A stretch of DNA of 64,000 nt, taken from contig JAFGGD010000037.1 in the NCBI GenBank assembly GCA_016930695.1, forward strand, positions 1 through 64,000, in the 5' to 3' direction. The position numbers and the translations under genes were made by a program. Shown here in pieces: positions 43,307-56,104 of this stretch (its first letter is position 1; every line of letters begins with the position of its first letter). The stretch comes from Candidatus Eisenbacteria bacterium. Lineage in GTDB: Bacteria; Orphanbacterota; Orphanbacteria; Orphanbacterales; Orphanbacteraceae. A model generated the notes under the pieces. It searched no databases, was not told where the DNA came from, and saw only the letters and a list, made by a program, of their open reading frames with translations.

Positions 43307-44416
43307 TTGGCGGACGACATCGCCGCGACCGCGGCCGGAACTCTAGACTACACAAAGCGTTTCGAAGGCAAGATCCCCGAGGACCACTTCCGGACTTGGG
43401 GCGGTCTCCACCTCGGCAGCATCGGCATGGGCACCTATCTGGGGCCCCACGACGCCGACACGGACACGCTTTACGAGGGGGCCGTTCGGGCCGCCCTCCC
43501 CTACGGATGCAACTGGATCGACACGTCGATCAACTACCGTTGCATGCGGAGCGAGAGGGTGGTCGGCCAGGCGCTGGAGGAGATGATCGCCGAGGGCTCT
43601 CTCAGGCGGGACGAGGTTTTCCTCTCCACCAAGGGCGGCTACATCCCCTTCGAAGACGAGCCCCCGCCGAACATCCGCGCCTTCATCCGGGCGAACTACG
43701 TCGAGACGGGACTGATGGAGCCGGAAGACCTGGTGGGCGGCTGCCACAGCCTGGCGCCCCGTTTCCTGGAGGATCAGATCGAGAGGAGCCTGGAGAACCT
43801 GCGGGTGGAGAGGATCGACCTCTATTACCTGCACAACCCGGAGGTGCACGCCGCGGTGCTCCGCGAGGAGGATTTCGCGAATCGGCTCCGGCGCGCCTTC
43901 GCCGTTCTGGAGGAGCAGGCCGCCAAGGGGCGAATCGCTCGCTACGGCGTTTCCTCCTGGGACGCCTTTCGGGTGGACCTTTCTCACCCGAACTATCTTT
44001 CGCTCGCCCGCCTGGTGGAGATCGCCCGCGAAGTGGGCGGCGAAAACCACCATTTCGTCTCCGTGCAGATCCCCTTCAACGCGGCCATGATGGAGGCGTA
44101 CGCGTTGAACGCCCAGGAGGTGGAGGGCGAGCAGCTCTGCGCCATCGACGCGGCGGGACGCTTCGGCCTTCTGACGGCGGCCAGCGTCCCCCTCCTTCAA
44201 GGGCGGATCCTCTCCAAGTTCCCCGACTTCCTCGTCAAAGGGATGAAGGACCTGGAATCCAACGCCGTGCGGGCGATTCAGTTCGCGCGCTCCATCCCCG
44301 GCCTGCACACCATCCTCGTCGGCATGAGCCGCGAGAACCACGTGGCGGAAAATCTCTCGCTCGCCCGGCGCAGTCCCCTCCGGGAGCGGGACCTCTACGC
44401 GCTCTTCGGCTCCTGA
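43307..44416 (+). CDS. Aldo/keto reductase family protein
   Basis: A 369-residue TIM-barrel NAD(P)H oxidoreductase. The catalytic tetrad can be placed: Asp and Tyr in NWIDTSINYRCMRSERVVG, Lys in VFLSTKGGYIP, and His in DLYYLHNPEVH. The C-terminal cofactor loop is HTILVGMSRENHVAENL. Its substrate is unknown; the inserted segment at ~115-145 is longer than in small aldo/keto reductases. The TTG at 43307 is chosen as start because GGGGAGGAG lies six bases upstream. The frame is open to 43238, but that start would lie inside the tandem repeat. The last 22 bases overlap the convergent mscS-like gene. Confidence 0.85.
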   Translation: MADDIAATAAGTLDYTKRFEGKIPEDHFRTWGGLHLGSIGMGTYLGPHDADTDTLYEGAVRAALPYGCNWIDTSINYRCMRSERVVGQALEEMIAEGSLRRDEVFLSTKGGYIPFEDEPPPNIRAFIRANYVETGLMEPEDLVGGCHSLAPRFLEDQIERSLENLRVERIDLYYLHNPEVHAAVLREEDFANRLRRAFAVLEEQAAKGRIARYGVSSWDAFRVDLSHPNYLSLARLVEIAREVGGENHHFVSVQIPFNAAMMEAYALNAQEVEGEQLCAIDAAGRFGLLTAASVPLLQGRILSKFPDFLVKGMKDLESNAVRAIQFARSIPGLHTILVGMSRENHVAENLSLARRSPLRERDLYALFGS

Positions 44417-45516
44417 GCGGCGTCCGGCCCCCAACTATCTTCTTGCCTGAAATAAACGGTGCGGGTCGGGAAGGCGACCTCCAGGCCGAGCGCCTCCAGC
44501 TCGCGCATGATCGCCAGGTTCACCTCTTGCCGGACGGTGAGGTATTCCGCCCAGTCGGTACGAATCGACAGGAACTGCACCAGGATGTCCAGGCTGCTGT
44601 CGCCGAATCCGGCGAAGCGGACGACGATCGAGCCCGGTTCCGCGTCCTCCCGCGCCTCCAAGACGGCGCGGATCCGCTCCAGCGCCCGTTCCATCCGGTC
44701 CGCGTCGGTCTCGTAGGTGACCCCCAGGGTGAAGCGCACGCGCCGCCGCGACCGCTGGGTCAGATTGTCCACGGTCATGTCGGCGAGCTTGGCGTTCGGC
44801 ACCGTGACCATCGTCTTGTCGAGCGTCCGCACCCGCGTGGAGCGGAGGCCGATCTCCTCGATGACTCCGAGGAAGCCGTCGCCGGAGACCAGCTCTCCCA
44901 CGCGGAAGGGGCGGTCCAGGATGATGGTGACCGATCCGAAGAGGTTCGAGAGGGTGGTCTGCGCGGCCAGGGCGAAAGCGAGGCCGCCGATGCCGAGGCC
45001 GGCGAGGAGCCCGGTGACCTGGTAACCCAGGTTTTGCACGACCACGACGAAGGCGAGTATGGCGAACACGACCTTGACCGTCTTGCGGATGAGCGGCACC
45101 AGCTGATCGTCCAGAGTGGACTCGGTTTTTTGCGTCATCTTCGCGAGAAAGAGGGTCAGCACGTCGGTCAGCCGGATGAAGAGCCAGGTGACGTCCAGCG
45201 TGATGAGAACGATGATTAACACGCGAAGGAAACGCTGCACGTCGAGGGGCTCCGACGGCAGCCGGAGCACGGCGAAGGCGACGCGGAAGCCGACGAGGAT
45301 GATCAGTGCGCCGACGGGGCGCTCCACCGCTTGGATCAGGTGGTCGTCGATGTCGGTGCGGGTCCGGTCGGCGAGTTTTCTGAGCCGGTCCAAGATGATG
45401 GATTGGAAGATCTTGCGGACGATGAGCGCGGCGAGGAGGATCCCCACCAGCGTGGCGCCGTCGCCGACGGTCACCCCCTGAAAGCCCAGATTCCAGATTT
45501 CGCGCAGACGATCCAT
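44395..45516 (-). CDS. Small-conductance mechanosensitive channel (MscS family)
   Basis: A 373-residue inner-membrane channel. Four or five hydrophobic helices precede the pore helix LLAGLGIGGLAFALAAQTTLSNLFGS (glycine/alanine-rich packing as in MscS TM3). The beta domain follows (IILDRPFRVGELVSG, GVIEEIGLRSTRVRTLDKTMVTVPN) and then the alpha/beta C-terminal domain (VTYETDADRMERALERI). It opens under membrane tension to release solutes on osmotic downshock. It is larger than E. coli MscS (286) owing to extra N-terminal helices. AAGGAGGGG lies nine bases before the ATG at 45516. Confidence 0.92.
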   Translation of the reverse strand: MDRLREIWNLGFQGVTVGDGATLVGILLAALIVRKIFQSIILDRLRKLADRTRTDIDDHLIQAVERPVGALIILVGFRVAFAVLRLPSEPLDVQRFLRVLIIVLITLDVTWLFIRLTDVLTLFLAKMTQKTESTLDDQLVPLIRKTVKVVFAILAFVVVVQNLGYQVTGLLAGLGIGGLAFALAAQTTLSNLFGSVTIILDRPFRVGELVSGDGFLGVIEEIGLRSTRVRTLDKTMVTVPNAKLADMTVDNLTQRSRRRVRFTLGVTYETDADRMERALERIRAVLEAREDAEPGSIVVRFAGFGDSSLDILVQFLSIRTDWAEYLTVRQEVNLAIMRELEALGLEVAFPTRTVYFRQEDSWGPDAAQEPKSA

Positions 45517-45707
45517 GGAAAATCCCCTCCTTGATCGGCGGTTCGTTTTTGTTCTTCGTCGAGAGAGAGACGCTAACAAATTCGGCCGGCGGCGGCAATC
45601 GGAGGCGCGAAGAAGGGGCGGCGCGAAGGGGCGCGCGCCGGCCGGCGGCGGCGCTTGTGTTCCGCACCGCGCCGTTTTATCGTCGGGAGGGAGAAGGAGG
45701 CCGGCGG

Positions 45708-47537
45708 ATGGAACGGCGGCGAACCAGAACGGTGATGGTGGGGAACGTGCCTGTCGGCGGCGAGCACCCGATCGTTCTTCAGTCGATGACGAACACGGAC
45801 ACGGAGGACGCCGAGGCGACGGCGCGGCAGGCGGCGGCGCTCGCGCGCGCCGGCGCGCGGATCGTTCGTTTCGCCGTCCCCACGCTCCGATCGGTGGCGG
45901 CGATCGCCCGCGCGCGGGAGTCGCTCCGCGCCGCGGGCGTGCACGTGCCGATCGCGGCGGACGTGCACTTCGCCCCCGGCGCCGCTCTGGCCGCCGCCGA
46001 AGTCGCCGAGAAGGTGCGGATCAACCCGGGGAACTTCGCCGACCGGCCGGACCGGACCGTCCGGGGGGAGACCTTTGAAGAGGGCGCCGGGCGGGCGGCG
46101 GAGATTTTCGGCCCGCTGGTGGAGGCGCTCCGGAAGCGGGGGGCGGCGCTCCGGATCGGCGTGAACCACGGCTCCCTCTCGGCGCGGATGTGCGAGCGTT
46201 TCGGCGACACGCCGGAGGGGATGGTCGAATCGGCGCTGGAGTATCTGCGGGTGTGCGAGCGGCTCGGCTACCGGGAGGTGATCGTTTCCTTGAAGTCTTC
46301 TATCCCGGCGGTGACGGTGGCGGCGAACCGCCTCTTCGCGGAGAGGGTCGACCGCGAGGGGGGTTGTTACCCGCTTCACCTCGGCGTGACCGAGGCGGGG
46401 CTCGGGGAGGAGGGGCGCGCGCGGAGCGCCGCGGGGATCGGCGCGCTTCTCGCGGGCGGGCTCGGCGACACGGTGCGCGTGTCGCTCACCGAGGACCCGG
46501 TGGAGGAGATCCCGGCGGCGCGCGCGATCGTCGGTTTCGGTGAGAAGGCGCGCAAGGAGCGGGAGGAGCGGCGCGGCGGCGGCGGAGCGACGCGTGAGAT
46601 TCCGGCTCTCCGCGTCGGGCCGGTTTCGATCGGCGCCGCGGCTCCCTTCGCGGTGATGGCGGACGCGGAAGCGGCCGCGGGAGAGACGGGCGAGCCGCCG
46701 GAACTGTCGGTGGTCGAAGAGCGCGGCGCGGTGAAAGAGAAAGCGCGGGCGGGAGCGGCGGTTCTTCTTCGGAGCGACCGGCCGGCGCGGGATCTCGCGG
46801 CGTGCGGCGCGCCGCCGCACGGGCTCCTCTTCGATTACCCGCTCGACTCCGCGGAGGAGGGGACGGCGCTCGGCCGGGCGCTCGCGTCATCGGGTATCGT
46901 CCCCTTCCCGATGCTCCGGGCCGCCTCGGTTCGCGAGATCGGGCGGATGATCGACAGGCTCGTCGACGAGATGCCGGAAGCGGCGCGCGGCGGCGCGGCG
47001 ATCGGGGCGCCGTCGGGCGCGCCCGCGGACCTCGTCCCCGCGCTCGACGACGCGCTCGCGGCGAGGGGACTCGGCTGGCCGGTGGTGATCGTCGAGAGCG
47101 GAGCTCGGGATCCTCTGGAACGGGCGGTGCGCGCCGCCGGCCCGCTGCTCGGCGGTTTCGGAAGCGTTCTGTGGATCCGGGGCGCCGCCCCTTCCGCCGC
47201 TTTCGATCTTCTGCAGGGGACGCGCCGGCGCCTGACCCGCGTGGAGTACATCAGCTGCCCCTGCTGCGGCCGGACCACCCTCGACGTGGAGGCGGCGGTC
47301 CGCCGGGTGCGCGAGAGAACTTCCCACCTGAAGAACCTGAAGATCGCCGTCATGGGGTGCGTGGTGAACGGCCCGGGGGAGATGGCCGACGCGGACTTCG
47401 GCTACGTCGGCGGCGGGCGCCGACGCGTCGATCTCTACGCGGGCCGGGAAAAGGTGGAACGCGGCGTCCCCGAGGAAGAGGCCGTGGATCGACTGGTCGA
47501 TCTCCTGAAAAAGCGGGGGCGTTGGCGGGAGCCGTAG
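45708..47537 (+). CDS. ispG: 4-hydroxy-3-methylbut-2-enyl diphosphate synthase IspG, long form
   Basis: A 609-residue enzyme of the MEP isoprenoid pathway that reductively opens MEcPP to HMBPP. The TIM barrel (~1-275) opens with VMVGNVPVGGEHPIVLQSMTN and has IAADVHFAPGAAL and VRINPGNF. A ~220-residue insert (~300-500) follows, as in the plant, Chlamydia and Bacteroidetes forms, against ~370 residues for E. coli. The Fe-S domain carries C517 and C520 (ISCPCCGRT), C551 (MGCVVNGPGE) and ligand E558. The ATG at 45708 has AAGGAGG upstream. It is divergent from the mscS-like gene. Confidence 0.93.
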   Translation: MERRRTRTVMVGNVPVGGEHPIVLQSMTNTDTEDAEATARQAAALARAGARIVRFAVPTLRSVAAIARARESLRAAGVHVPIAADVHFAPGAALAAAEVAEKVRINPGNFADRPDRTVRGETFEEGAGRAAEIFGPLVEALRKRGAALRIGVNHGSLSARMCERFGDTPEGMVESALEYLRVCERLGYREVIVSLKSSIPAVTVAANRLFAERVDREGGCYPLHLGVTEAGLGEEGRARSAAGIGALLAGGLGDTVRVSLTEDPVEEIPAARAIVGFGEKARKEREERRGGGGATREIPALRVGPVSIGAAAPFAVMADAEAAAGETGEPPELSVVEERGAVKEKARAGAAVLLRSDRPARDLAACGAPPHGLLFDYPLDSAEEGTALGRALASSGIVPFPMLRAASVREIGRMIDRLVDEMPEAARGGAAIGAPSGAPADLVPALDDALAARGLGWPVVIVESGARDPLERAVRAAGPLLGGFGSVLWIRGAAPSAAFDLLQGTRRRLTRVEYISCPCCGRTTLDVEAAVRRVRERTSHLKNLKIAVMGCVVNGPGEMADADFGYVGGGRRRVDLYAGREKVERGVPEEEAVDRLVDLLKKRGRWREP

Positions 47538-47567
47538 GGTCTTTCCCCTCGGCGGTTCCGCGCGGGA

Positions 47568-48911
47568 CTAGCCTTCCTCTCCCTCCGTTTCCTCTTCCTC
47601 CCACGACTCGTCCAGTTTCTTCCGAAGCTCCGCGGCCTGGGGCGGCGGAGGGTCGATGGACTCCAGCTCGAGGACCATTTGCTCCGCCTCGCCCCATTTG
47701 AAGGTTTCCATGAGAAGAAGGGCGATTTTGGCCTTGAGACGGACGAGGGGCTCCAAGGTGAACTCGTTGTCGTTCTCGTGGATCCTACTGGTATAAAGAA
47801 GCGCCGCGCCGCGGTAAAGATCGAGTGCCCGTTTCAGGCGGGCGTTCCTCTGGAAGAAGTCGCCGGCCGCCTCGAGATTGTCGTAGCTGACCCTCGAGCC
47901 GGAGCCGTGGCCGATAATGGCGCTGCTCATCGGGTTGGCGCCGATGAGCAGGTTCCACGCCGCCGCGGCCTCGTCGACATCGCCGCGCACTTCGTGGATG
48001 TTCGCCTCGAAAATCAGGTTCTCTTCGAGCGCCTTCTCCTCCCGGAGTTCGACGTAGAGCTCTTCCGCGCGGTCGAGGCGTTCCGCTTCGGCGAGAAGCT
48101 GAAGCGCGAGAGAGTACACCTCCTCGCGGCGCCGTTCGCCGAAATCGTCCGGCGCGGCGCGGACGAGCGCGACCGCCTTTTCCATGATGTCCGCCGCCCG
48201 GTCCCGGTTCTCCTTCTGCCGCTCCAGGCCGGCGAGGGCGACGAGCGCGCGGATCGGCGGCGGGTCGGCGGCGGCGGCGGTCTCGATGAGCGGGAACGCC
48301 CGGTCGTCCTCGCCGAGGGCGAGAAGCGAAAGGCCGAGGAGGATCTGGCCGAAGGGATCGTCCATCCGCTTGGACAGATACTCCTCCGCCGCCTCCCGCG
48401 CCCCCTCCGGCTCTCCCTGGTGCCAGAGCACGAAGGCCTTTTGAAAAGAGAGGGGGCGCGACTCGAGGGCGCGGCGCTCCACAGGATCGGCCAGCTCGAT
48501 GTATCCCTGCAGCAGGGAATCGACCAGCTCCGGCGGGTAACGGTCCGGCGTGGGCGGCTTCTCGAACTTGCGCGCGTCGATCCGCGGGTGGGCGCGCACG
48601 AGGGCGCGGATCTCCTCCCGCTCCGCCTCGGTGCGCGAAAACGCCTCGGCCACCTCGGCCAGGTCTTTCGCCTTCTCCCGGTTCCCCTCCTCGAAGAGCC
48701 GCGTGATCGTCTCGATCAGAAACGCACGGTGCGCTGCGCCGTACTCCTTCAGGAGTTTCTCGATCTCGAAGCGGACCGGATCGCCCCCCTTGGGGATGTG
48801 CCGGAGCGCGGCCTCGAGCGTTTCGATCGCCTCGGGCCACCGCCCCGTTTCGGCGAGACGAACCGCCTGGTCCTTCATTTTTCCGGGGTCCTTCTTCCAG
48901 AACGCCGCCAT
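47568..48911 (-). CDS. TPR-repeat protein
   Basis: A 447-residue soluble protein built almost wholly from helical pairs of the tetratricopeptide type, e.g. MKDQAVRLAETGRWPEAIE, ILLGLSLLALGEDDRAFPL, AGLERQKENRDRAADIMEKA and EANIHEVRGDVDEAAAAWNL. There is no signal peptide, membrane segment or enzymatic motif. TPR proteins scaffold other proteins; the partner is unknown. The acidic tail (ESWEEEETEGEEG) is notable. It lies convergent with ispG and divergent from the CCA-adding-type gene; no operon partner points to a role. Confidence 0.8.
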   Translation of the reverse strand: MAAFWKKDPGKMKDQAVRLAETGRWPEAIETLEAALRHIPKGGDPVRFEIEKLLKEYGAAHRAFLIETITRLFEEGNREKAKDLAEVAEAFSRTEAEREEIRALVRAHPRIDARKFEKPPTPDRYPPELVDSLLQGYIELADPVERRALESRPLSFQKAFVLWHQGEPEGAREAAEEYLSKRMDDPFGQILLGLSLLALGEDDRAFPLIETAAAADPPPIRALVALAGLERQKENRDRAADIMEKAVALVRAAPDDFGERRREEVYSLALQLLAEAERLDRAEELYVELREEKALEENLIFEANIHEVRGDVDEAAAAWNLLIGANPMSSAIIGHGSGSRVSYDNLEAAGDFFQRNARLKRALDLYRGAALLYTSRIHENDNEFTLEPLVRLKAKIALLLMETFKWGEAEQMVLELESIDPPPPQAAELRKKLDESWEEEETEGEEG

Positions 48912-49054
48912 CGCTTCACGCCTCTCCTTTCTCGGTATCGAACAGGTTACCCGATCCGCCGGGAGAAAGCGAGCGCCGCCGCCGCCCCATCGTCTATAAT
49001 GCGGGGTGGAACGCGGGCCGGCGGGAGTGTCCGCCGCGCCGCTGGAGGGTCGTG

Positions 49055-50404
49055 ATGGATCAGCCGGAACTGGCGGAACGCATTTCGGTCGCCGTGCGCG
49101 ACGCGGGGGGACGCGCCCTCGCCGTGGGCGGTTACGTCCGCGACCGGATCCTCGGAATCGACGAGGAACGCAAGGATGTGGACCTGGAGGTGTTCGGCCT
49201 CGAACCGGACCGCCTGATCGAGGTGCTTCGCCCCTTCGGACGCGTCGACTTGGTGGGGAAGGCCTTCGGCGTGCTCAAGGTGGGCGGAGTGGACGTCTCC
49301 ATCCCGCGGCGGGAGACCAAGATCGGTTCCGGCCACAAGGGTTTCCACGTCGAGTCCGATCCGCACCTCTCCTTCGAGGAGGCGGGGCGGCGCCGGGACC
49401 TCACCATCAACGCCATGGGGCTCGACCTGCTGAGCGGCGAAGTGCTCGATCCGCACGACGGACGGGGGGACATCCGCTTTCGCATGCTCCGCGCCGTCGA
49501 TCCGGATCACTTCGGCGAGGATCCACTCCGGGTGCTGCGGGTCTGTCGTTTCGCGGCGCGCTTCCTCTTCCATGTGGAAAGGGAGACCGCCGATCTCTGC
49601 CGGGCCCTCGATCTCTCGGAGCTGCCGCCGGAGCGGATATTCGAGGAGTTTCGCCGCGGCCTCCTCGACTCGGAATTTCCCTCGGTGATGCTTCAGACCA
49701 TGCGTTTTCTCGGCGTGCTCCGCTTCTTCCCGGAGCTGGAGACTCTGATCGACTGCCCGCAGGAGTACGAGTGGCATCCCGAGGGGGACGTGTGGGTGCA
49801 CACGCTGATGGTGGTGGATGCCGCCGCGTCGCTCCGGACCGGCGACCCCGAAGTGGATCTGATCCTGATGCTCGCCGCGATCTGCCACGACCTGGGGAAA
49901 CCGCCCGCCACGGTGAACGAGAACGGCCGGATCCGCTCTCCGAATCACGAGCAGATGGGGGAAGGACCGACGCGGAGCTTCCTTGGTCGAATGACACGCG
50001 AGAAACGCCTCGTCGAGGAGGTGGTCACCCTGGTGGTGCATCACCTCCGGCCGCATTCTCTCCACAAATGCGGCGCCGGGCCCGCCGCGGTGCGCCGCCT
50101 CGCCGTCAAGGTGCCGATCGAAAGGCTGGTGCGCCACGCCCGCGCCGATCATTACGGAAGGACCACGCCGGACGCGCTCGCCCGGGTTTTCCCCGCCGGC
50201 GACTGGCTCTTGGAACAGGCGCGCGATCTCGAGGTGGCGGACCGGGCTCCCCAACCGATCCTGATGGGCCGTCATCTTCTGGAGCGCGGGTACGTTCCCG
50301 GCCCGGAGATGGGGGAGATGCTCGACCGCGCCTTCGAAGCGCAGATCGAAGGGGAATTCGCCGACCTGGACGGCGCGCTCCTCTGGCTCGAACGCCACCG
50401 CTGA
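49055..50404 (+). CDS. CCA-adding enzyme/poly(A) polymerase-type nucleotidyltransferase with HD domain
   Basis: A 449-residue class II tRNA nucleotidyltransferase-like protein. The head has AVGGYVRDRILG and KDVDLEVFGL (metal-binding Asp-x-Asp), then RRRDLTINAMGLD and the PolyA_pol RNA-binding region with EDPLRVLRVCRFAARF. An HD phosphohydrolase domain (~245-350: WVHTLMVVDAA, LAAICHDLGKP, VTLVVHHLRPH) follows, as in E. coli Cca, where it has phosphatase/phosphodiesterase activity. It most likely adds or repairs the 3' CCA of tRNA; a poly(A) polymerase role cannot be excluded. The ATG at 49055 follows GGAGGG; a GTG three bases earlier is possible. Confidence 0.88.
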   Translation: MDQPELAERISVAVRDAGGRALAVGGYVRDRILGIDEERKDVDLEVFGLEPDRLIEVLRPFGRVDLVGKAFGVLKVGGVDVSIPRRETKIGSGHKGFHVESDPHLSFEEAGRRRDLTINAMGLDLLSGEVLDPHDGRGDIRFRMLRAVDPDHFGEDPLRVLRVCRFAARFLFHVERETADLCRALDLSELPPERIFEEFRRGLLDSEFPSVMLQTMRFLGVLRFFPELETLIDCPQEYEWHPEGDVWVHTLMVVDAAASLRTGDPEVDLILMLAAICHDLGKPPATVNENGRIRSPNHEQMGEGPTRSFLGRMTREKRLVEEVVTLVVHHLRPHSLHKCGAGPAAVRRLAVKVPIERLVRHARADHYGRTTPDALARVFPAGDWLLEQARDLEVADRAPQPILMGRHLLERGYVPGPEMGEMLDRAFEAQIEGEFADLDGALLWLERHR

Positions 50405-50671
50405 GCACCTTCCGCGTCTTGTGGCTTTTGCGGGAGACTCCTTCGTCCCCTTCTCTCCCCCCTCTTTCTTTTCGGGAATTCCTCTCGGGCTGGTGTCGTA
50501 ACGCCTTATAAAACATGCGATTCCTGCTCTTGCGCCGCGCCCTCCCCTCTCTTACCTTATAAATGATACCGGAGAGGAAGAGGGTGAGAAGACTCGCCCG
50601 CCCGCCGGCAGGCGGGACGGCTCGTGGGTGCGCGGCCACAGGAGAAGAGAGAGAAGAGACGGAGCGAAACC

Positions 50672-53383
<2,712 letters not shown>

Positions 53384-53457
53384 GACGTTCGGAAACGCAA
53401 CACCCGAGAACGGTTGTTACATATATTTTATCCGGCTTTTTCTCTCTCCCCGATCGC

Positions 53458-55755
53458 CTACCGCAGCGCCACGACCTTCCGCGTGAGTGTGATGTTCCCC
53501 GATTCGAAGCGGATCAGATAGACGCCGGGGGCGACTGTTCGTCCTCCGCCGTTCGTACCGTCCCACGCCACTTCATGAGCGAAACCGGATTGCATCGACC
53601 CGTCGTGGAGGGTGCGGACCAGGCGGCCCGACACGTCGTAGACGCGCACCGTCACCGGTCCGGAGCGGGCGAGGTTGAAACGGAAGACATAGGGAGCGCC
53701 GAGGATGAAGGGGTTCGGCGAGGCGGGACTCTCCTCGGTGCCGAAGACCAACTCCGTTTGTGTCGGCGTGGCGATCTCGACGACATTGGAGGGGGTCGAC
53801 ACCCAGCCGGGAAGGGAATCGGAGACGGCGCGGATCGCGTAGTAGGCGGCGCCTCCCGTGGGAACGCCGTCGTCGTAGCTCCCCTCCAGGTCGAGGGGTT
53901 GGGTCCCTCCGGCGAGGATCGTCCATGGTCCCTCGGCCGAGTCGCCGCGATAGAGGCGGACGCCGCTGTAGAATGAATCCTCCACCGCCCAACGGAGGAG
54001 TGCGCGGCCGCCGTCCCCCTCCAGCGCGAGCGCCGTGTCGAGCGGAGTCGTGAAGCCGTCGTCGAGCAGCCAGTTCTCTTCGTCGAAGAGGACGCCCGCG
54101 ACCGGGCCGCCCGCGTCCAGACGGAGCGTGTCGACCCAATTGCCGATCGGCGCGGTGAGCAGCGTGTCGGTCCCGTCCTCGAGCAGCGCGGTGATCTCCA
54201 GATCCGCGGCGAAGCAGGTGTCCTGCTGCGGATCCTGGGCGAGGAGGATCCAGAGGCTGTCCGCGCCCGGCTTCACGAAGGGGAGCGCGCGGAAAGAGGG
54301 GGAACCGGAGAGGTACACCCACTGCCGGAAGAAGCGCTCCAGGTCGAGGCCGGTCTCCGCCTCGCAACTCGCCCGGAACTGCTCGGTGTCGGCGTAGCCG
54401 CCGCGCGCGACGGAATCGTTACGGTGTCTCTGCAGGATTCCCAGAAAGCCCGCCCATCCGGTTTTATGCCGGAGCATGTGCAGCACCCACGATCCCTTGC
54501 CGTAGATCGCCGGCACGTAACGGCCGTCGAATATGCCGTCCTCGTCCGGGATGGAATCGATGTAGACGGATTGGGAGCCGTGGTACTCCTCTCGCGCCAT
54601 ACGGTTCGGAAGGATCGATGAGCCGTAGAGGTGCTCGAACCAGATGGTCTCGGTGTAGGTGGCGAATCCCTCGTTCAACCAAAGATGGTTCCAGTCCGCG
54701 CAGGTGACCAGGTCTCCCCACCACTGGTGGCCCAACTCGTGGACCACCACGTTGTCCGTGGAATGGTTGTTGACCACCAGACGATCGCCGAAGCTGGTGC
54801 AGGTGTTGTGTTCCATCGCGCCGAGACCGTAGATCACGGCGTGGCCGTACCGCTCGTCCCGGAAGGGATAGGGGCCGTACACGTTTTCGAGGACGCCGAG
54901 CATCTGCGGGAGGAGTTCGAAGGTGACGGCCGCCGCGTCCCGGTGGATCGGCCAGACGTAGTGGCTGATCGGCATGGAGTCGTCGTACCCGTACTCGTAA
55001 ACGTCGTCGATCCGTTCGTACTCGGCCGCGGCGACGAAGATCAGATAGGGGGGAAGGGGGTGCCGGGTTTTCCATCGGAAGGAACGCCAGCCGGACTCGG
55101 AGAGAGAATCCACGTCGAGAAGAATTCCGTTCGACACGCCGGTCATCGGTTCGGGAACGGTGAGGATCACCTCGGAGGAGTCGGCTTTGTCCCAGGGGAC
55201 GTCCTTGCAGGGCCACCAGTAGTGGGAGAAGAAGGGCTCGTCCATGCTCGCCACGACCGGGTCGGTCCCGTTCGCCTGCCAGTAGAGGCCCTTCCATCCG
55301 ATGTTACGCGGGGTGCCGTGATAGAGCACGCGCGTTTCGAATGTCTCTCCGGACAGATAGGTCCGGTCCAAATCCAAAGCGAGGAGATCGCCGGCGTGGG
55401 AGAAGGCGACCGCAGCGCCCGCGACGGAATCGACGGTCATCGAGTCGCTGAGGTCCAGGTCGATCCGGTCGAGGGTGTCCGTCAACGAGAGGGCGGACAG
55501 GACGACTTCGCCGACCACGGTGGAGTCGGAGGGGTCGAGCCGCACGTCGATGCGATAGGAGAGAACGTCGTAAACGGATTCATGGGCCGGGACTTTCGCT
55601 GGGGTGTCCGCCTGCCGGACGGCGGCGAGGAGTCGCCTCTCCATCTCCGCCCGTCGGAAGGGATCCACGCCTTCGCCGTCGTCCGCCCACGCGGCCGGGA
55701 GCGCGGCCGGGAGGAGGAGTGCGATCGCGAGAAAGAAAAATACCTTTCGGCTCAT
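53458..55755 (-). CDS. Secreted M1-family metallopeptidase with C-terminal sorting-type domain
   Basis: A 765-residue exported zinc aminopeptidase-like enzyme. After the signal peptide (cut near AWA-DD, ~24) comes the M1 N-terminal beta domain. The catalytic domain has GLGAMEHNT (312-316 in place of GAMEN, as in a subgroup with GxMEH) and HELGHQWWG with zinc ligands H339, H343 and E362, E340 being catalytic. A beta region (~515-690), including a Fn3-like section with WAVEDSFYSGVRLYRG, precedes the FlgD/T9SS-type module (SPNPFILGAPYVFRF, VRVYDVSGRLVRTL, VAPGVYLIRFES). It probably digests peptides at the cell surface or outside. Confidence 0.92.
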   Translation of the reverse strand: MSRKVFFFLAIALLLPAALPAAWADDGEGVDPFRRAEMERRLLAAVRQADTPAKVPAHESVYDVLSYRIDVRLDPSDSTVVGEVVLSALSLTDTLDRIDLDLSDSMTVDSVAGAAVAFSHAGDLLALDLDRTYLSGETFETRVLYHGTPRNIGWKGLYWQANGTDPVVASMDEPFFSHYWWPCKDVPWDKADSSEVILTVPEPMTGVSNGILLDVDSLSESGWRSFRWKTRHPLPPYLIFVAAAEYERIDDVYEYGYDDSMPISHYVWPIHRDAAAVTFELLPQMLGVLENVYGPYPFRDERYGHAVIYGLGAMEHNTCTSFGDRLVVNNHSTDNVVVHELGHQWWGDLVTCADWNHLWLNEGFATYTETIWFEHLYGSSILPNRMAREEYHGSQSVYIDSIPDEDGIFDGRYVPAIYGKGSWVLHMLRHKTGWAGFLGILQRHRNDSVARGGYADTEQFRASCEAETGLDLERFFRQWVYLSGSPSFRALPFVKPGADSLWILLAQDPQQDTCFAADLEITALLEDGTDTLLTAPIGNWVDTLRLDAGGPVAGVLFDEENWLLDDGFTTPLDTALALEGDGGRALLRWAVEDSFYSGVRLYRGDSAEGPWTILAGGTQPLDLEGSYDDGVPTGGAAYYAIRAVSDSLPGWVSTPSNVVEIATPTQTELVFGTEESPASPNPFILGAPYVFRFNLARSGPVTVRVYDVSGRLVRTLHDGSMQSGFAHEVAWDGTNGGGRTVAPGVYLIRFESGNITLTRKVVALR

Positions 55756-56104
55756 CTGAACATTCTCCTCGACCGGTTGAGGGAACGAAGCATCTTAATC
55801 TTAAGTATAGTCGTTTTGGCTGTCCGGGGCGGAGCCCCTTTTTCATTTGACAACCCCTTGCGCCGTTTATACTTTCGGAATGGATTCACTGCGGTCGGAG
55901 TCAGGGTTGCAACGACCGCGTCGATTCGGGAGCTGAATTGCTTCCTCGTTTCACAGCCGCGTCTCCCACCGGCGGACGGTTCACCCCCCCCTGAATTCCG
56001 CAGCGTGCGTGTGATTCCGAGTTCTATCCCCAACGCTCGTTCTTCTCTGCCCTCTTGAGCGGATGGGGACCGGTGGGCGCGGTCGGCTACCGCGTCCACT
56101 TTTT

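Noticed and set aside
53458-55755. GAMEH instead of GAMEN in the M1 peptidase as a novelty
   Set aside because: A GxMEH variant is common in M1 peptidases of Bacteroidetes-like bacteria; zinc ligands and catalytic Glu are intact.
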